NCBI GenBank assembly: GCA_014905825.1
Contig: JACGCN010000005.1
Span: forward strand, 744,001-808,000
Length of the DNA stretch: 64,000 nt
From: Lyophyllum atratum
Taxonomy: Eukaryota > Basidiomycota > Agaricomycetes > Agaricales > Lyophyllaceae
Direction of reading: 5' to 3'
Shown here in pieces: positions 11,475 through 25,114 of this stretch. The notes under the pieces are model-generated. The model was not told where the DNA came from and searched no databases. It saw only the letters and a list, made by a program, of their open reading frames with translations. Each line of letters begins with the position of its first letter. The first letter of the stretch is position 1. The position numbers and the translations under genes were made by a program.

Positions 11475-14400
11475 TCACTGGAATTCGGGTCGAAGCTCGT
11501 TGTACGAGGGGCAGAGATTCCTGATTGGTTTGCGTCAGCGACCATCGCCCTCAGTCGAATCAGGCATGTCTACGTACAGCCAGTCATCGGGGGTAATTTG
11601 TGCTTGGGGGCCAGAAATGTTATCGGAAGGACGCTCGCCGAATACGACAGCCAATCCAGCCTCTAAATGCCAGTCGATGTGGCTAAAATTTCATAAATAT
11701 GCGCAAAACTTGAACACTGGCCCGAGAGGATGCTCACCAGTGCAGGAACCAAGCGCCGGGGTTGTCCTGTGTACGACGTTTCTTTTAGAGGGGTGAAATT
11801 TATCAGAACGGGATACATACACTGAAGAAGCGGAAGGTCATGTTTCCACCGGTAACTGGAAGAGAACCACGTTCAGACGTTGCAAGTAATAGATGCAAGG
11901 CAGAAACATACCGGCAACGACGTCTCGTCTAGGGGGGTTGACGAAGTTAAGCACGTCGGAATTGGATGTGCGAACGATATCGAAAGCATGGCCGTGCACT
12001 GTATACTCATGTTATAGATATGTGGTGGAATTTTTTGGAGACTACTTACAGTGGAATGGATGGGCTGTGAAATAACAATGAGTGCTAGCTACTTTCGGAT
12101 CGACAGGTGTACTTACAACCCGTTCCTGGAATTGAGATTTCGACGAGCTTGTTAGGCGGCAAGATGAAGACCTTTCGGGGTAATTAGTGGTTCGCATGCT
12201 ATCACGAGAGCTAGACGTACTTGTTCCTAAATTCAAATTAGTGCTGTGGTAAGAGGTAATAACTGAGAAGTCTTACTGAGGGCAAGAGATCCTGGGGAGC
12301 TTGAGCACCACTGAGGAGTTGAAGTAAAACTGGTAAGGGGGGCGAGAGGTAGGAGACGCCGTTTATATCAAAGAAGGGAGGGTTTGGCTGCAAGAAATGA
12401 ACATCGAATCATCCTAAATAGACTGGAAACATCTTACTTGAGCAATATTGAGGGTGATCGCAATATCGGCAGGACCACTTCCGAGCTACGAGGACGGTTA
12501 GATAGGAATCAAGGAAGCCGGAAGGACGGCTTGCCTTGCCGGGGCCCTCTTGTCTGATGGGCTATGGTCGAAGAACGGTGAGTTGAGATGCAGGTACAAC
12601 ATTTCCTTTGCACTCACGTGCATGTCGCCTTCAACAAGTTTCTTGCCAGGAACGTTAACGGTGGTAGGCTCAACAGCAGGAGCGCCTTTGTAACGGAGGA
12701 TGGCAAGGGAGAGCGCTGGGTTGACTATGGGTACGGGGGTCAGTAAACCAATAAGGGGTGTAACGATGCAGTCAATTCACAGTTAGGGTTAGCCGCAGGG
12801 CTTCCGCCAGTCGGGCTAGAGCGAAAGTGTTAGCCTAAAATGCACTTTTTCAAAATAGATGGAACGGACAAGCCACGGATCCAGTAGTTCCCGACCGTTT
12901 GATTGGCATTTAGAATAACTGAAACACGTTGCGCTAAGAGATAGATTTTATTATTTGAGGCTATCTGTAAGAATTTGGCAGTACTCACCAGCAAATATGT
13001 CGAAGTTCTGAACTGGGACGGGGTCGTGCTCGATGCCATCAAACTCCATGACATCTGAAAGAGCTGGTAAGACGAGTCGCTTGCTAGAGAGAGAGAAAAT
13101 CGCACCCATGGTGTGATTGTCAACCGAGAAAGTAAAAAAAGGTCGGCAGGCTATGGAAAAGACGCGGAGCCTGAGGCAACATTTAGTCGGACTGCAGGGC
13201 AACGAGCTATCAATCATCTCACCTGTAACGCTTTCCTTTGACGACGTTCACAACAGCGAACGGAACGAGTGGCCCTCCATTATACCGTCCGACACCATTG
13301 ATCAGACTGGAGTCAGGGATGCTAAAGGAGAATTGAAGCGAGATACAGGCTCACAACAGTAAATTTACTTACGGAACGGCCCCCGTCTGGAAGAAATTGT
13401 TCTGCGCGTCTGGAGCAAACGAGTGGTACCTAAGCTCGTGTAAGCCAAGACTATATCTACGCCATAAGTGTCTAATAATACCAGTCCGCAAGGGTGATAA
13501 TGGTGCTCGCTGGAATGCGGATTAAGACTTGCTAAGTCGATTAAAGATATCAATGCGCTTACCATCATCAACATCGTACAAATACTTCAGAGGATCGTTG
13601 GGATCTAATATTTAATCAGTACTGCAAGCCGCGAAAGCATACGAAGAGATATTCACCGTAGACAGGGAAAACTCCTCGAAGGCCGTCGCAGTATTGAGTT
13701 GAGAGATGGGAATGATACCTGCGATGGATCGTTTTTTAGATCGCTGGACTCTCCGGAAGATGATGCTCGTTACTTACCAGAAATTTCCCGTTTGCCCAGC
13801 TGTATCGAAGTCGTCTAAATCAGGGTAAGGAAAAGGTTCGATAATATGATATATTGAGAATATTTACAGAGGAACGTCGAGTTGCTGAAGAGTATATCGG
13901 TTAGGTGAGTGTTAGGTTGAGTAGTTCGAAAGCATTGCTTACGGAGCGATGGGGCACTGATTTTGTGGTCGTTATTGTAGTACGCTTTCTGGGTAAGCTG
14001 GATTATACGTACCTGATTCACAAACCTACAAATGGATTAGCCAACCACACAACAATACTTTGCGGCGCAACACTTACGAAGGCCCGTCCATGCCTGAAGT
14101 TCGAGCTTGAAAGAAACCATGCCAATGCTAGGTGATTCAAGCCAAGTTTCATAAACCTCTTCAAGACCACCGTAAGAGGGAATGACGCACGATAGAAGTG
14201 CTCCGCCGCATGTTCGGATTGCTTAGTTTGTTGTTGGTCCTGATCTGGAGATCATTCAGTTTCTAGAACAACACGATTTTGATATCAAGTCCGTACCTGG
14301 ACACGGTCACCCTTGCTTACAGCGACAACTGTATGCACCTTGAATTAAACCCTACCGCTTGAGACACCCTATGCGAACTTACCTGGACCTGGGAATATCC

Positions 14401-14590
14401 CATTGACTGCGATAGCGCTAAGCGTCGTTTTAGTAATCACCAAACGAGGAAGCCATAAGATTGCTTACTCTCGCTTGAAACCATCGGGGGCAAGCTGAGT
14501 GTTGACGATATCGAAAGTGAACTTCCTCACGATAGCGAAGGCTGTTGGGAGAAGCGCAAGTGCCAGGAGATTGACGGACAACCGCACCAT
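11475..14590 (-). CDS. Laccase (secreted multicopper oxidase)
   Basis: Laccases oxidise phenols with four copper ions while reducing oxygen to water, and are secreted in wood and litter decay. The product starts MVRLSVNLLALALLPTAFA, a clear signal peptide, then IVRKFTFDIVNTQLAPDGF. All four copper motifs can be rebuilt across introns. L1 is STSIHWHGFFQ (about 14095-14200). L2 is NFWYHSHLSTQYCDGLRG (about 13670-13780). L3 is HPFHLHGHAFDIVRTSNSD (about 11950-12070). L4 is NPGAWFLHCHIDWHLEAGL (about 11665-11765). A final intron (about 11504-11560) leads to NLCPSYNELRPEFQ and the TGA at 11475, a normal laccase tail. The gene is very intron-rich. The leucine downstream of the L4 histidine cluster favours a laccase over an Fet3-type ferroxidase. 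No break or missing ligand was seen. Confidence 0.93.
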
Positions 14591-15990
14591 GCTGAAAGCC
14601 GCGTGGAAGGGGGATGAAGATAAAAGCCTCAATATCTTTGACTTTTAAAGGACCTCCTCTGTGAAAGAGACAGTTTCCTGGAAGATTGACTGAACGATCG
14701 TGAGGCATTTTCCACGGTGAGGTTAGAGCCCATGATGCTCGGCTTTGCCAAGAAATGAATACTTGCAATTGCAGAGACATCATTTCGTAGAACTCACAGA
14801 GGTTCCTGATGGCAAGTTGGTTCGAGCCTATCGAGCAACATACATTGCACTTTACGCTAGATACCGTTACGGCAGATAGTATGCCTTGGCGTGCAAATGT
14901 TCCCAACAGACTTGTGAGTCCAGCGCACTGGCTGGGTGGTGAATGCCACGCGGTACCGCGAAACGTCTTGACCCACCTTCGACCGCACAAAACATCGCGA
15001 TCGGTACCTCAATGTCTGACATGAGACAATGATCAGGCTTTGCAAAAACCCTTGCATAATTGGTAGAAGAGCTGTGAGAGTCGCTAACTGTCGCTAAACC
15101 ACCTCCGACCACGTCGTATTTGCGAGCGACCATATGGCGAGTTCCATAACTATCTAGAGCGGACTTGGCAACTCAGTATAGACAGACACGTTAAACCAAC
15201 AAGGAGCTAACCACTAGACGGCGTTCCCGTGTCTCGGTGCCGCGAGGCCAGCGTGAAATTGTAATGGAAGCCATCGCGAGGATAGAATCCATCACAGGTC
15301 AAAGGCAAGGATGAAATATCATATCTAGATGTGAGCAAACAACGTCTTTCTTTCGAGGATTTGCATGATCTGAGTCGAGTAGATGGCGATGACACGCGCG
15401 GGATGCCAGAGCATGTCGTATGGGCTTGGGAGAACGAGAATAACCAAGCCTTGACCAGTTTCTTCTTTGCCAAGGAGTTCTGATCATAGGGTTCGCCGAA
15501 ACCTGGGATTCTCCGGGTTTACCCTGGGAAAAGGACGGGATTTCCGACGACTCCCACTGCAAAGACAGTCTGGAGTCCCGTCGCTATAGCAGGCTGTATC
15601 ATGTTCCCCCAAGGGTACACAGAGACCCTGCAAGATCCTAGGCTCCTGGTAGTAGAAAGCAAATCCTGGATGCGCACCTGTGGTCCACAGGTGCTTGCGG
15701 GACATCACATGACGGCAAAACTCAAGCTTGTGTCATGCCATGTCGTCGACGGTTGACGGTCGTACTAGAGTGAGTGGCTGTAGTCAGCTCCGCTGAAGTC
15801 TTAGTTAAAAGGATGAAGGGAATTCGTTTATGTTTTATTATCCAGCTACCCGTGTAAGTTGAGGATCCCTGTTGGCATGATAAACCGTCGCTTATTTTGG
15901 ATTTACAGGAATGAGGGCAATTGAGACTGGTTGCCCAGATCAGATTATGAGTACTAGAAGAGATTCAACGGTACACACGACCGCCAGCTT
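14591..15990. other. Spacer upstream of laccase, downstream of ABC transporter
   Basis: This 1.4-kb stretch lies upstream of the laccase start and beyond the 3' end of the ABC transporter, both on the minus strand. It should hold the laccase promoter. Open frames up to about 90 codons at 14867-15708 have no recognisable family features and overlap in several frames. I find no gene that I can support. Confidence 0.5.
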
Positions 15991-18900
15991 CTAGGGCTGG
16001 TCAATATGCGATGTGATATCGGCCCAAGTAATTCCACTTTTCTCGCAGAGCCCACGGAAAAATCCATCAGTGCGCGCGAACAGATTCAACGGTGAGTCAA
16101 ACTCCTGCAAAATTACCTTGAGGATATGGTAAAAATACGAGAACTTTAATGGCTTACTGCGATAGTTCCCGCGTCGAGGACCAGGATTCGGTCATAGTGT
16201 ATTATAGTTCGCAGCCGATCTTTCAGAAAACAGGACGCTTCAGCGGGGGATATTTTCAGACCGAGAAGCACAACCACGTACGTGCAATGCAGATAAGCGT
16301 GCGATCGCCGAAGTGATTGTGTATGGTGGCTTGAATCTTCTTGTCTGTTTCGAGATCCACTGACGCGCTGAATGATCGACAATCATCGACATTTGAGTTA
16401 ACGCGTATCGGTAGGAATAAACTCACGTAGCTTCATCCAAAATTACCACTCTGGCGTCTTTGACAAGCGCTCGAGCAAGGCTCAACAGCGACCTCTGTCC
16501 AACGCTCATATTTGAACCATCGGGCTCGATAATGGTATCTAGAGTAATCTTCCTTCGAGGAATACTAGAACTAGCGCTGTCCGGACTCGAAGGTCGTGAT
16601 TCGATTAAGAATGAACGGCGGAGTGCGTCCCACAAACGAGCATCATCGTATACGGAAAAGGGATCAAGGGCTGTCCTGACGGTCCCTGTATTACGAGTGA
16701 GTAACTTTAAGTGATCGTAAGTCCAATTGAGCTCTAAGAGCGTACCGCTGAATAACGTTGGCTATTTCGCATTCAATGTTCTTGTGTCACTCCAAAAAAC
16801 GAGATAAGACTTACATCCTGAGGAATGATTGAAATGTTAGAACGCAAATCTTTCAACCCAATCTTTCCGATGTCAGTGCTGTGCGTCGTGATCAGAGTAA
16901 ATACGCGCTTGATTGTCGAGCATCCTTACCCGTCGATAATAACAGTCCCAGAATAGTCCACGAGTCTAAGCAGAGTCAACGCCAGCGACGACTTGCCGGC
17001 GCCGGTTCTTCCGACTACCCCTATCTTCTCTCCTCCTCTTATATGCATTGAAATCCCACGAAGGACCTTTGGCAATCCAGGTCTATAGCTCATAGAAACT
17101 TGTTTGAACTCTATGTCACCGCGCTGCGGCCAATCCAGAGGTGGTTTTTGGTCTGGAATCTCAAAAGGTGCTTCCTGGTCAACGAGATCGCTGCGACTGT
17201 AATGAACGACTGGTAGCTTGGTCAAGTAATAGCTTCAGTGCGTAGCGCGACCTAGCCTACCTCTTTCAACAGCGTTCATGTAATTCTTTACATGTGTAGG
17301 AAGTAAGCAGACGGTCGACTCTGCTAAAGAGGAACACGGACCTCGACTTCCGCGGTTTGCCGCGTAAGCATGCCACAGAGTTGCGTCAGGGTAGCTGCAT
17401 GTTGGATGGCACTGAGGCTACAATTTAAAGGTGGAAATATCGGATAGCTTACTGGTATATGTGAGAACCAAACCAACTTGAGCAGGGCTGATCCCGGATA
17501 CGCCAGCAACAGCAAATATGGCCACCTGCTGAACGTAAGTATGATATTACGGTTCTAGCATGCCACAGCGCACAAGAAAGACGAGACCGGCACCGCAGAA
17601 ATCAAGACGTATAGCAAGCCATCTGGAGAAAACGAGGCTTGACTGTGTTCATCGCATAGAAGGTTAACTTTCTCACCTTTGATTAGTGACTGTGAGGAAG
17701 AGCGCCCGATTTTCAAGATCGATGTATGACGTATTATCCCTCACAAAACGGGAGATTTCGCCATAACTACGAATCGTCGGAAGACCTCGAAGTGGCTCAG
17801 TGTCAGATGTGTGTTTCGGACGGGCCGAATCTATAGCTCACCCGTCAAGGATTCCGAAAAGTGAGCATACAGAACGGAGCGTAGCATGGCATCTAGAGTG
17901 CATCAGTTTAAAATGATGAACGGTGGGAATTCATTCTCATTTGTTTTACCAAGACGTTTCACTTCTCTTGCGCTTGCTCGATAGAATGCAGCAAAATACT
18001 GATACGCGAACGAGATAGCCACGGCCACAATGACTGAAAAAAATGATGAGCAGAACGCTTTTATAGTATAAACTACGACTCACTGAAGTAGGGCTCAACG
18101 ACTGAGATAATTAAGACAGCTCCGAGCACATTGGAAAGTGTGAGTACGACTGTGACGATGTTAACAAAGGTAACATAGATGCAAGCGAAGAACCACCCAC
18201 GTAATCTCATAGACACTAATTGAGCGCAAGTAGTTAACATCCATCACTTGTGACATATAGCCTACTGACCTGGCAATTGGTTATCGATGGCTGTGGTGTG
18301 AAGTGTCAAATCACGACTTTTCTACAGCGATAGGGAGATCTCACTGTCAATATCCTTCCCAAAAACACCTAAGATGCGGCCGACGGGCTTCAGAAGCGGC
18401 TTAGTAGGAATACAAGATGTTTGACAGCTGACTTACTGTAGTGTCGAAAAACGACATCTTTGCGTGAAAAATATTTCGAACAGAGTCGTGGTGGAGATTT
18501 CGCGATACAAACCAAGATACGATGTCCATAGCAACACCTCTATCGGGTTTATTGTGAGATATGTGAACAGACGCGACTCAAGATGACATACAGAGCAAAA
18601 GTGAACAGCGCTTGAGACAATCCCAAGCCTGCATAAAGGCCTTGATAGAAGGAAAAGGGTTGGTCGAAAGCGCTGATGTCATTAGATAGTCAGGGATAGA
18701 ACAAGCAAAAAAGACCATAACAGGACTGACTTAGATTGCCACCAAACCAAAGTGTACGAATTCATGATTTGGCTTCCTTGCATCAGGAGGATAGCAAGCA
18801 ACAGAAATGGTCCTGTAACATATCCGCGGCCAGCGACAAGGTAAGTCCAGTACACTGTTTGGGAGCAAATGAGTAGTCAATTCGATGACAAATGGAGGGA

Positions 18901-21900
18901 CCTCACCCTTCCAGGAGACAGAACCTGTGGTCCTACGTTCGTTCACAATGAGCTTCCCCGCAAGTTTGTTGGCTGCCTTGTTGTTTTGCGATTTGGCTGA
19001 CTTCATCCTGACTTCATCCATAGTACTCATCGCCGAAGGCTCCGACTTTTTAGTCGACAAAGATTCAGAATCATACCCCCCAAACTCTTTGTCCAGCCTT
19101 GCAAATTCGCCGTTCATCGCCACCAACTTATCGTACGTTCCGTGCTCCGAAATGCGTCCGTCATCTAATGTATAGATGTAGTCACAGTATGAGAGGAAAT
19201 GGAGGGCGTGGGTGACCAGGATGACAGATTTGCCTTGGTTGCGAAGAGCACCAATGATAGCTTCGTGGAAGAGAGCCTTCCCGACATGGGCATCAACTAC
19301 CAGAAGTGAAGTCGAAAAGCGTTATTAGAAGTCATGAGAGTCCGGTGCGGAGTAATTACCGGCAGATAAAGGATCATCCAGGATTACAATATCGGCATTA
19401 TAATATAACGCTCTAGCTATGCTGACCTAGAGTCCAGCATGAATGATAAAAGCAGTAAGCATAAATGAAGACTTACTCTCTGCTTTTGACCTCCACTTAG
19501 ATTGATACCTTTTTCGCCAATCTGTTTGAACATGGATGAGCTCCAGTCGATGGTAACCAGGTAATAATCCGGCGAATACCTCCGTCAAGTCACCATCAGG
19601 AAGTAGTTGCAGATCCCGAAGGAGGCAGGACTCGTTGATGACTCGCCAGTATCGATCTTCGTCGAAAGCTTGTCCGAAGAGAATGTTGTCTCTCTATTTC
19701 GGTGTTAGACCGAAATCATGATCGCCGCTGGGATGCAAGACATACCAATGACGCATTCTGAATCCAGGCAGTTTGTGGACAATATGCCACCCGACCACCA
19801 AACGAGAATTTTCCGCCAGCATGACGCATTTCACCAATTAACCCTTGCAAAAGACTTGACTTTCCGGAGCCTACTCGGCCTACAATGGCCACAAGAGCCC
19901 CCCGACGCACATGGATATTTACATTGCGAACCTTAAAAGGTGTGGCGTGGTGTGAATCAGACGAGGACGTCTTCCCTATCGGCTGGTCTGCAAACGACTC
20001 CCATTCGAACGTGATGTCGGTCGCCTCCAAAGCATATTCTTGATCAGAATCAACAGGAAAAGCAACATCTTTCATGACTTCGGCGTGGAAAACCAGCGTA
20101 AGGCGAGCGAGAGCGTTCCGGGCGTCGGCAGTCGCGGATAAAGCGCGGGGAAGGAACATCATTGGTTGCCGGAGAAGCTGCGAAGATGTTAGAGGAAAGT
20201 TTCCAGACGAAGGGTAAAACTACCTGAAAGAGACTGAGGGATGCGAAAATGACGGCAACATCGAAACCTTCTGTAACTTTCGTATAAGTCACGAAGGCAA
20301 GGCTTGCCGCAAGGACTGGGATAGAATATGCAAATGCGGCACTGCGATCATCATCTCGTGAGTAGAAATGAGATTTGAATAGCCACATGGGATTACTTCG
20401 CAGATTGAGAGTTCTGAATTCGCCTTACTCCCTTGAGTTCGCTCCTCCTGGTATCATAAATTCCTGGAAGGACAGTGTTCAGAAACGCTTTAAGATCCGG
20501 TCAATAAACGTACGACGTACGTTTCAAATAAGGTACTTCGTAACAGAAATACTTGACGACCCGCATTGCGCCTGAATCGTGGGTCAGTCGTGTGGAGCGC
20601 TACATGGCCATGGACTATACCTAGGACCTCAAGGAGAATCTTCGCTCGCTGATCGGTATGTTTCATAGACTCCCGACGAATGCGGAAAACATAAGCCATG
20701 ACTCGTTCTTGTATGGGAGCGACGCAAAGAAAAAGAGCAAAGCCTGCCAGTGCAGATGGACCCAGCTGTCAGGACAAACACTGTCAGAGTATGAGACAAA
20801 GTGAGAAGGAAGAGATATCCACTTGGACGATAAGAATTATCAAACAAACAGTTACTTGAATAGGTGCAGTCCATCCTAGCGCAAATGAAAAATTGGGATG
20901 AGAGAAATAGAGAACAAGAGGAGTTACCGGCATGCTAGCATTTTCTCGTTCATCAGCTACTCGGGCTAAAGATGACCAGCTATACTTACAAACCATTGTG
21001 CGCAGGCGTCAATACGACTCACCTATGATGCAAGGTGAGATCAGGCGACAGGGCGTATACAAACATACTCTAGACTCACATCGGTTGATACGTGATTGAT
21101 CAAGTCCGAATTTGACAGCGTCGTACGAGCTTTGCCGGTCAACTTCACCCCACGCTTGTAAATAGAATTAATCAAAGCGGCTCTTGCAAGAACCCCGGTG
21201 GTCATCGCCCGCCAGAAAAACTGTTCACGTTCAGAAGTATGTCCAAAGGGTTTGCGAAATGAGTTACCTGATGTTGAGCTATGCTAGCTGTGATCACCAA
21301 GAAGAAAAGACCTAAACCCATGGCTATTCCTCGCCCAACATGAGGAACCTCTGTCCCGTCCTGCTTTGCAGCGGCCCGGGCTTTGGCAAAATTTATGATG
21401 GACTGGAATAACATGAGAAGAATTGGCTTTCAATCGTACGCACGAAATCACCTTTACAACGAGTGGACCCATAAGTTGGGCTGTGTCTCCAAAGACCTGC
21501 AATGTTAAGCTTAGTATAGGATACGCGTCTCAAGTCGGTGGCTAGAACCTTGAAAGCTCCCGCACTCCAGAAAAAATAGCCGAAGGTATCGTTCAGAGCC
21601 CATGCCAGACTAGGATGCCTGCGGCCCTCCGTCTCTCGCCACTTCGTCTCGTAAGATGCAAGATGCGTCCAGAAATGTCGTCCGCGAGAAAGCGCTCCAA
21701 CAGTCCACAGCAAACGCTTCATAAAGCCGGGTTTCACTTCCCCCCTTTCGAGCTTTTCGTTCCAGGAGGCGGCCTCTTGCTTCCTACGATCCCAGGCCTT
21801 GTCCAGCTTCACAGAAAGCGGGCCTACTTCGCGCGCTTCATCCATTTTCCACAGATCAGTTGCCTGCAAAGTTCGCTGGTACCCAAGGACCTGGTGGAAT

Positions 21901-22329
21901 CGTCCATTACAGTTCGATGATCTACATTTAAATTCAAAGCATTACCATCATAGGGGTCACCCATGTATACGTCAACTGCGAGAATAACGATGCAGCCGCG
22001 AGAGGGATGACCTTGTAAGTTCTTGATGAATGTTACGCGCGCCATGGGAAGTAACTTTCACTTACTGGAACATCCGAGAGCGTGTCGCGTGGGGGAGGCG
22101 GAGGATCGCGGGGAATCCTATTAACAAGGTCACTTCGATGAACATGACCGACACAAGTACCAAGGGCCTACCAGACTTGCCACCACTTTGTTCGAAACCT
22201 GGTGACTTCATTCCCGAGATCGAATTGAAGGCGGAAGGGTGGTGACTGTCCGTCGGCATACTCCTTAGAAGCTATAGTGTCTCCATTGGATGAAGAATCA
22301 GACGTAGGACTATCTTTCGGGTCTGCCAT
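15991..22329 (-). CDS. ABC transporter, ABCC/MRP family, Yor1-type full transporter
   Basis: This large intron-rich gene encodes a full-length ABCC exporter with the order TMD1-NBD1-TMD2-NBD2. The start is the ATG at 22329 ([17 protein letters not shown]), followed by [10 protein letters not shown] and a cytosolic lead-in with [19 protein letters not shown], as in Yor1-like proteins. NBD1 has Walker [10 protein letters not shown] (about 19870), signature LSGGQKQR (about 19480-19500) and Walker [18 protein letters not shown], with Asp in place of the catalytic Glu, the usual ABCC asymmetry. NBD2 has GRTGAGKSS (about 17000), signature [15 protein letters not shown] (about 16490) and Walker B VVILDEAT with the Glu retained. 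The C-terminus reads [19 protein letters not shown] and stops at 15991. The family exports organic anions and drugs from the plasma membrane. It is divergent from the first NIS synthetase gene, which makes siderophore export a reasonable guess but no more. Confidence 0.9.
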
Positions 22330-22898
22330 GAAGTTCTCCAATAGCAGAGAATTGCAAAACAATCAGCATCCGAGCCGCGCTTATGTAGGTCAGGTCTACT
22401 AAGCCAATTATCGGTGCGTGCGGCGTTCAAGTTGGGAGCATGGCGCGATATGGGCTTTCTCATGTTTTCCAGGCAAGGGGCAAAGGTATTCGGGGATAAG
22501 GTGTGGGTTGTCAATTTCGAAACATTAACATTAAAATTCTCACGATGCATTTATAACTCCATTGAACGTTTTTGGTCATCCTGCCAACAGGCCACTAGAT
22601 CGGAGGCGAGCCATTCGTGCGGGTGGCATTTCCTTTGAAATCGACGCCTCGCGATATCTATGCATGGGAGCGTAAAGAATACCTTTCCCCGGAAGTTCAC
22701 CCCTTGCTTTCCACGAGATCGAAATCGAATCGGATCATCGGCAAAGACAACGAACACCTGCAAGTCTTCTTACGACTTCCACTTTCCCCGGAACTCGCGT
22801 CGCTAGTGAGAGAAAATTGGTGTATGCTATCCCAGCCTTAAAAAGAAGATTCGGCAGCTGATTGCGGCCTAGCCACCTAATTCGAGATTATCACAGCC
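22330..22898. promoter_or_regulatory. Divergent intergenic region between ABC transporter and NIS synthetase 1
   Basis: The 569-bp gap separates two outward-facing starts, at 22329 (minus) and 22899 (plus), so it should contain both promoters. It carries GATAAG at 22495-22500 and a reverse GATAA within the 25 bp before the synthetase start. These are weak, common matches. The long ATCWGATAA form was not seen here. An overlapping 70-92-codon frame on each strand has no family features. Confidence 0.5.
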
Positions 22899-25114
22899 AT
22901 GTCTATCTCTGCGACCAGATTAGCAGGGCTGAATCCCAGTGATCGAGCGCTCTTTGCGACTAATGCTCGCCTCATTTCCTGCCTAGTAACAGAATCGCTG
23001 CTGCGAGCTCTGTATATCCCTATATCTGGCTTCGAGACGACAGGCATCTGTGTGGTCCTTCAGAACAATGTCTCATCCGAGGCACTTCAGCGGCCATACG
23101 AATCGAAGGATATCCTCGCTATCGTCCCATTGCGTCATGTCCCATTATTCCACCATGACCGTACAGATATGCAGGAAAAAGAAATTAGCTTGCTTGATCC
23201 TTTGGACATGATGCCGATGGTCTTTGAAATCGATTCAGACGGAACCCTGCCTGCGGACATCGAGGTGCTTATCGCGACATGATATCTCCCTCTGCCACCA
23301 TCCTGATCGGTGTAATATTAATATAGCATGGCGATTTGACTCTAGCTATATTGAACTCACTCTCGGAACCGAAATGGGCTATCTCGAGCTCAACCAAGCT
23401 GGTCACTTCAAAGAGTCCTGTCTCAATATGGGAAAAGTTCGGATCCAGCGTAGGATTAGACCTTGCCTTGCTCAACGATATCTCGAACGAATTTTCAAGC
23501 TCAGTAAAGTGGCAAAGTGAGCAGCACGACTCCTGTAGCCTCCGTCTCCTTGCTGACTCGACGACAGCGTTTTCGTATGAGAACCCCCCTCAAGCACCGC
23601 TCTTTATTTCACCAAGTGTCGAATGGGAGCAATCTATCGTGGAGGGACACCCCACACACCCTGTTAGTACCACAGTCTATGAGGCTAGCCCCTCCGCTCT
23701 GACCCTATCACCAAGATGCACAAAACGCGATATTTCTTACCGCCTCTTCCCGACTTCGCACCTGGAAGCTTCGATCTCTATCATCCTCGGTTGAGGCTGG
23801 TTACGTTTCCCAGGGAGAGCCTCCATATTACATACGACTTCGAAACGTACACCCAGCCCATAATTGCCGCTATGTCAAAGAAAGCTGGACAGCAGCTAGA
23901 TATCCCTGATGGTCGCGTCGGCGTTCCTGTTCACGAGTTGCAGATCTTCCACATTCGAGACAAATTCAACGAAGCCGAAATCTGTCCTGAAGTATTCAGT
24001 CTTTCTTTGCTCGCTCAGCAGAGTATACGGTCAGGCTGCTTATAATCCAATTTTTATCAGCCTTCTCATACTTTGGTGTAGCTCTGTTATTGTTCCAGAG
24101 GCGTATCAAGAGCTCTCGCTCAAGCTAGGCGTCGGGATCAAGTTGACCTCCGCCGTACGCACAATCTCTCCGGCATCCGCCTACTTAGGCCCACGATTCT
24201 CGAAGAGAGTCGTTCCAGCGCTTCACATGGACCCGAAGATTGTCACTGTTGCCAAGGAGCTAGCCAGTGTTGTTCACAGTCATCCAGATGGAGAAATTGC
24301 GAAGCACTGTTCTGCAATTATCCGCGAGGCGCATGAGAATACGAGCGAGGAGCGCGGTGAACGCTTGATCGTGTGTACTGCCCTCGTGGAGAGTGGACAC
24401 AGCGGCGAAGGAGGTGAACTTCCCGCGGTTGTACGCGTGTTCGGCCTCGACACCGAGGAGAAACGTATCCAGTGGCTCAGCAAGTATGTCTTCTCTGCCT
24501 CTCGCGATTCTGTGATCTCACAACTGCCAGGTTCGTTCGCATGCTTTTCGACGCATTTCTCCCGTCTGTAATGCACAATGGCGTCGCGTTTGAATGTCAT
24601 CCGCAAAATTGCTTGGCTCGATTTGATATTGTCACGAAGGAACTGCGGGGCTTCATTATTCGCGACTTTGGGGGCTTGCGCGTACATCCAGAGACCCTTA
24701 AAGCTTCCACCGGTGTCGACCTCGAAGTTCATGACGGTCATTCAATCATCGCGAGCGACCTCGATGATGTTTACACGAGAATGTACCACACGATATTCCA
24801 CAATCATCTGCAGCAACTCATACGGGTGCTTGGACTCCATTATAACGGGCGTGGCTGGGAGGTGGTCAGAGATCATCTGAACGCTGTGATCCCGAACGAT
24901 CACCCTCTTCATGCTGCTTGGCTTTCGCCTGAGAGGAAAAGCCTACCTTCTAAGTGCTTCCTTCGTATGAGAATGTCGGGGATGTATCGATTCGTAAGTG
25001 TTTCTATGCTTCGATATGTCTCGATATTGATCTCTGACAATTGAATGTCACTAGCATCTTCATAGTCCCTTCCCGAATCTCATCAACTACCGGGGTGTGA
25101 ATGTCGATGTTTAG
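22899..25114 (+). CDS. NIS siderophore synthetase 1 (IucA/IucC family)
   Basis: The family joins polycarboxylates such as citrate to amines or alcohols through an acyl-adenylate, making siderophores without an NRPS. Six exons (22899-23264, 23327-23662, 23716-24029, 24082-24483, 24531-24993, 25055-25114) give an uninterrupted 646-residue protein, close to bacterial IucA/IucC length. Family motifs occur in order: GHPTHP at residues 229-234, VPVHELQI near 304-311, LKLGVGIKLTSAVRTIS at 352-368, FECHPQN at 493-499, IRDFGGLRVHP at 516-526 and LPSKCFLRMRM near the end. Bacterial enzymes usually show EAHxQN and PVHPWQ; the adenylation-site histidine is kept here, while neighbouring residues differ. 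The Pfam FhuF-like C-terminal region is covered by the last two exons. Its paralogue follows in tandem, and an ABC exporter is divergent. The substrate cannot be predicted. Confidence 0.9.

Noticed and set aside
11535..11545. In-frame stop at 11535 as the end of the laccase
   Set aside because: Splicing about 11504-11560 yields the canonical laccase tail NLCPSYNELRPEFQ and a stop at 11475, which fits the family much better.
14889..14895. TGCRCNC metal-response-like element upstream of the laccase (reverse strand)
   Set aside because: The 7-bp degenerate motif is expected about once per kilobase on both strands, so one or two matches in 1.4 kb carry no weight.
15991..22329. Degenerate NBD1 of the ABC transporter as a sign of a pseudogene
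   Set aside because: Asp for Glu in Walker B of NBD1 is normal in ABCC proteins, and all other motifs and frames are intact.
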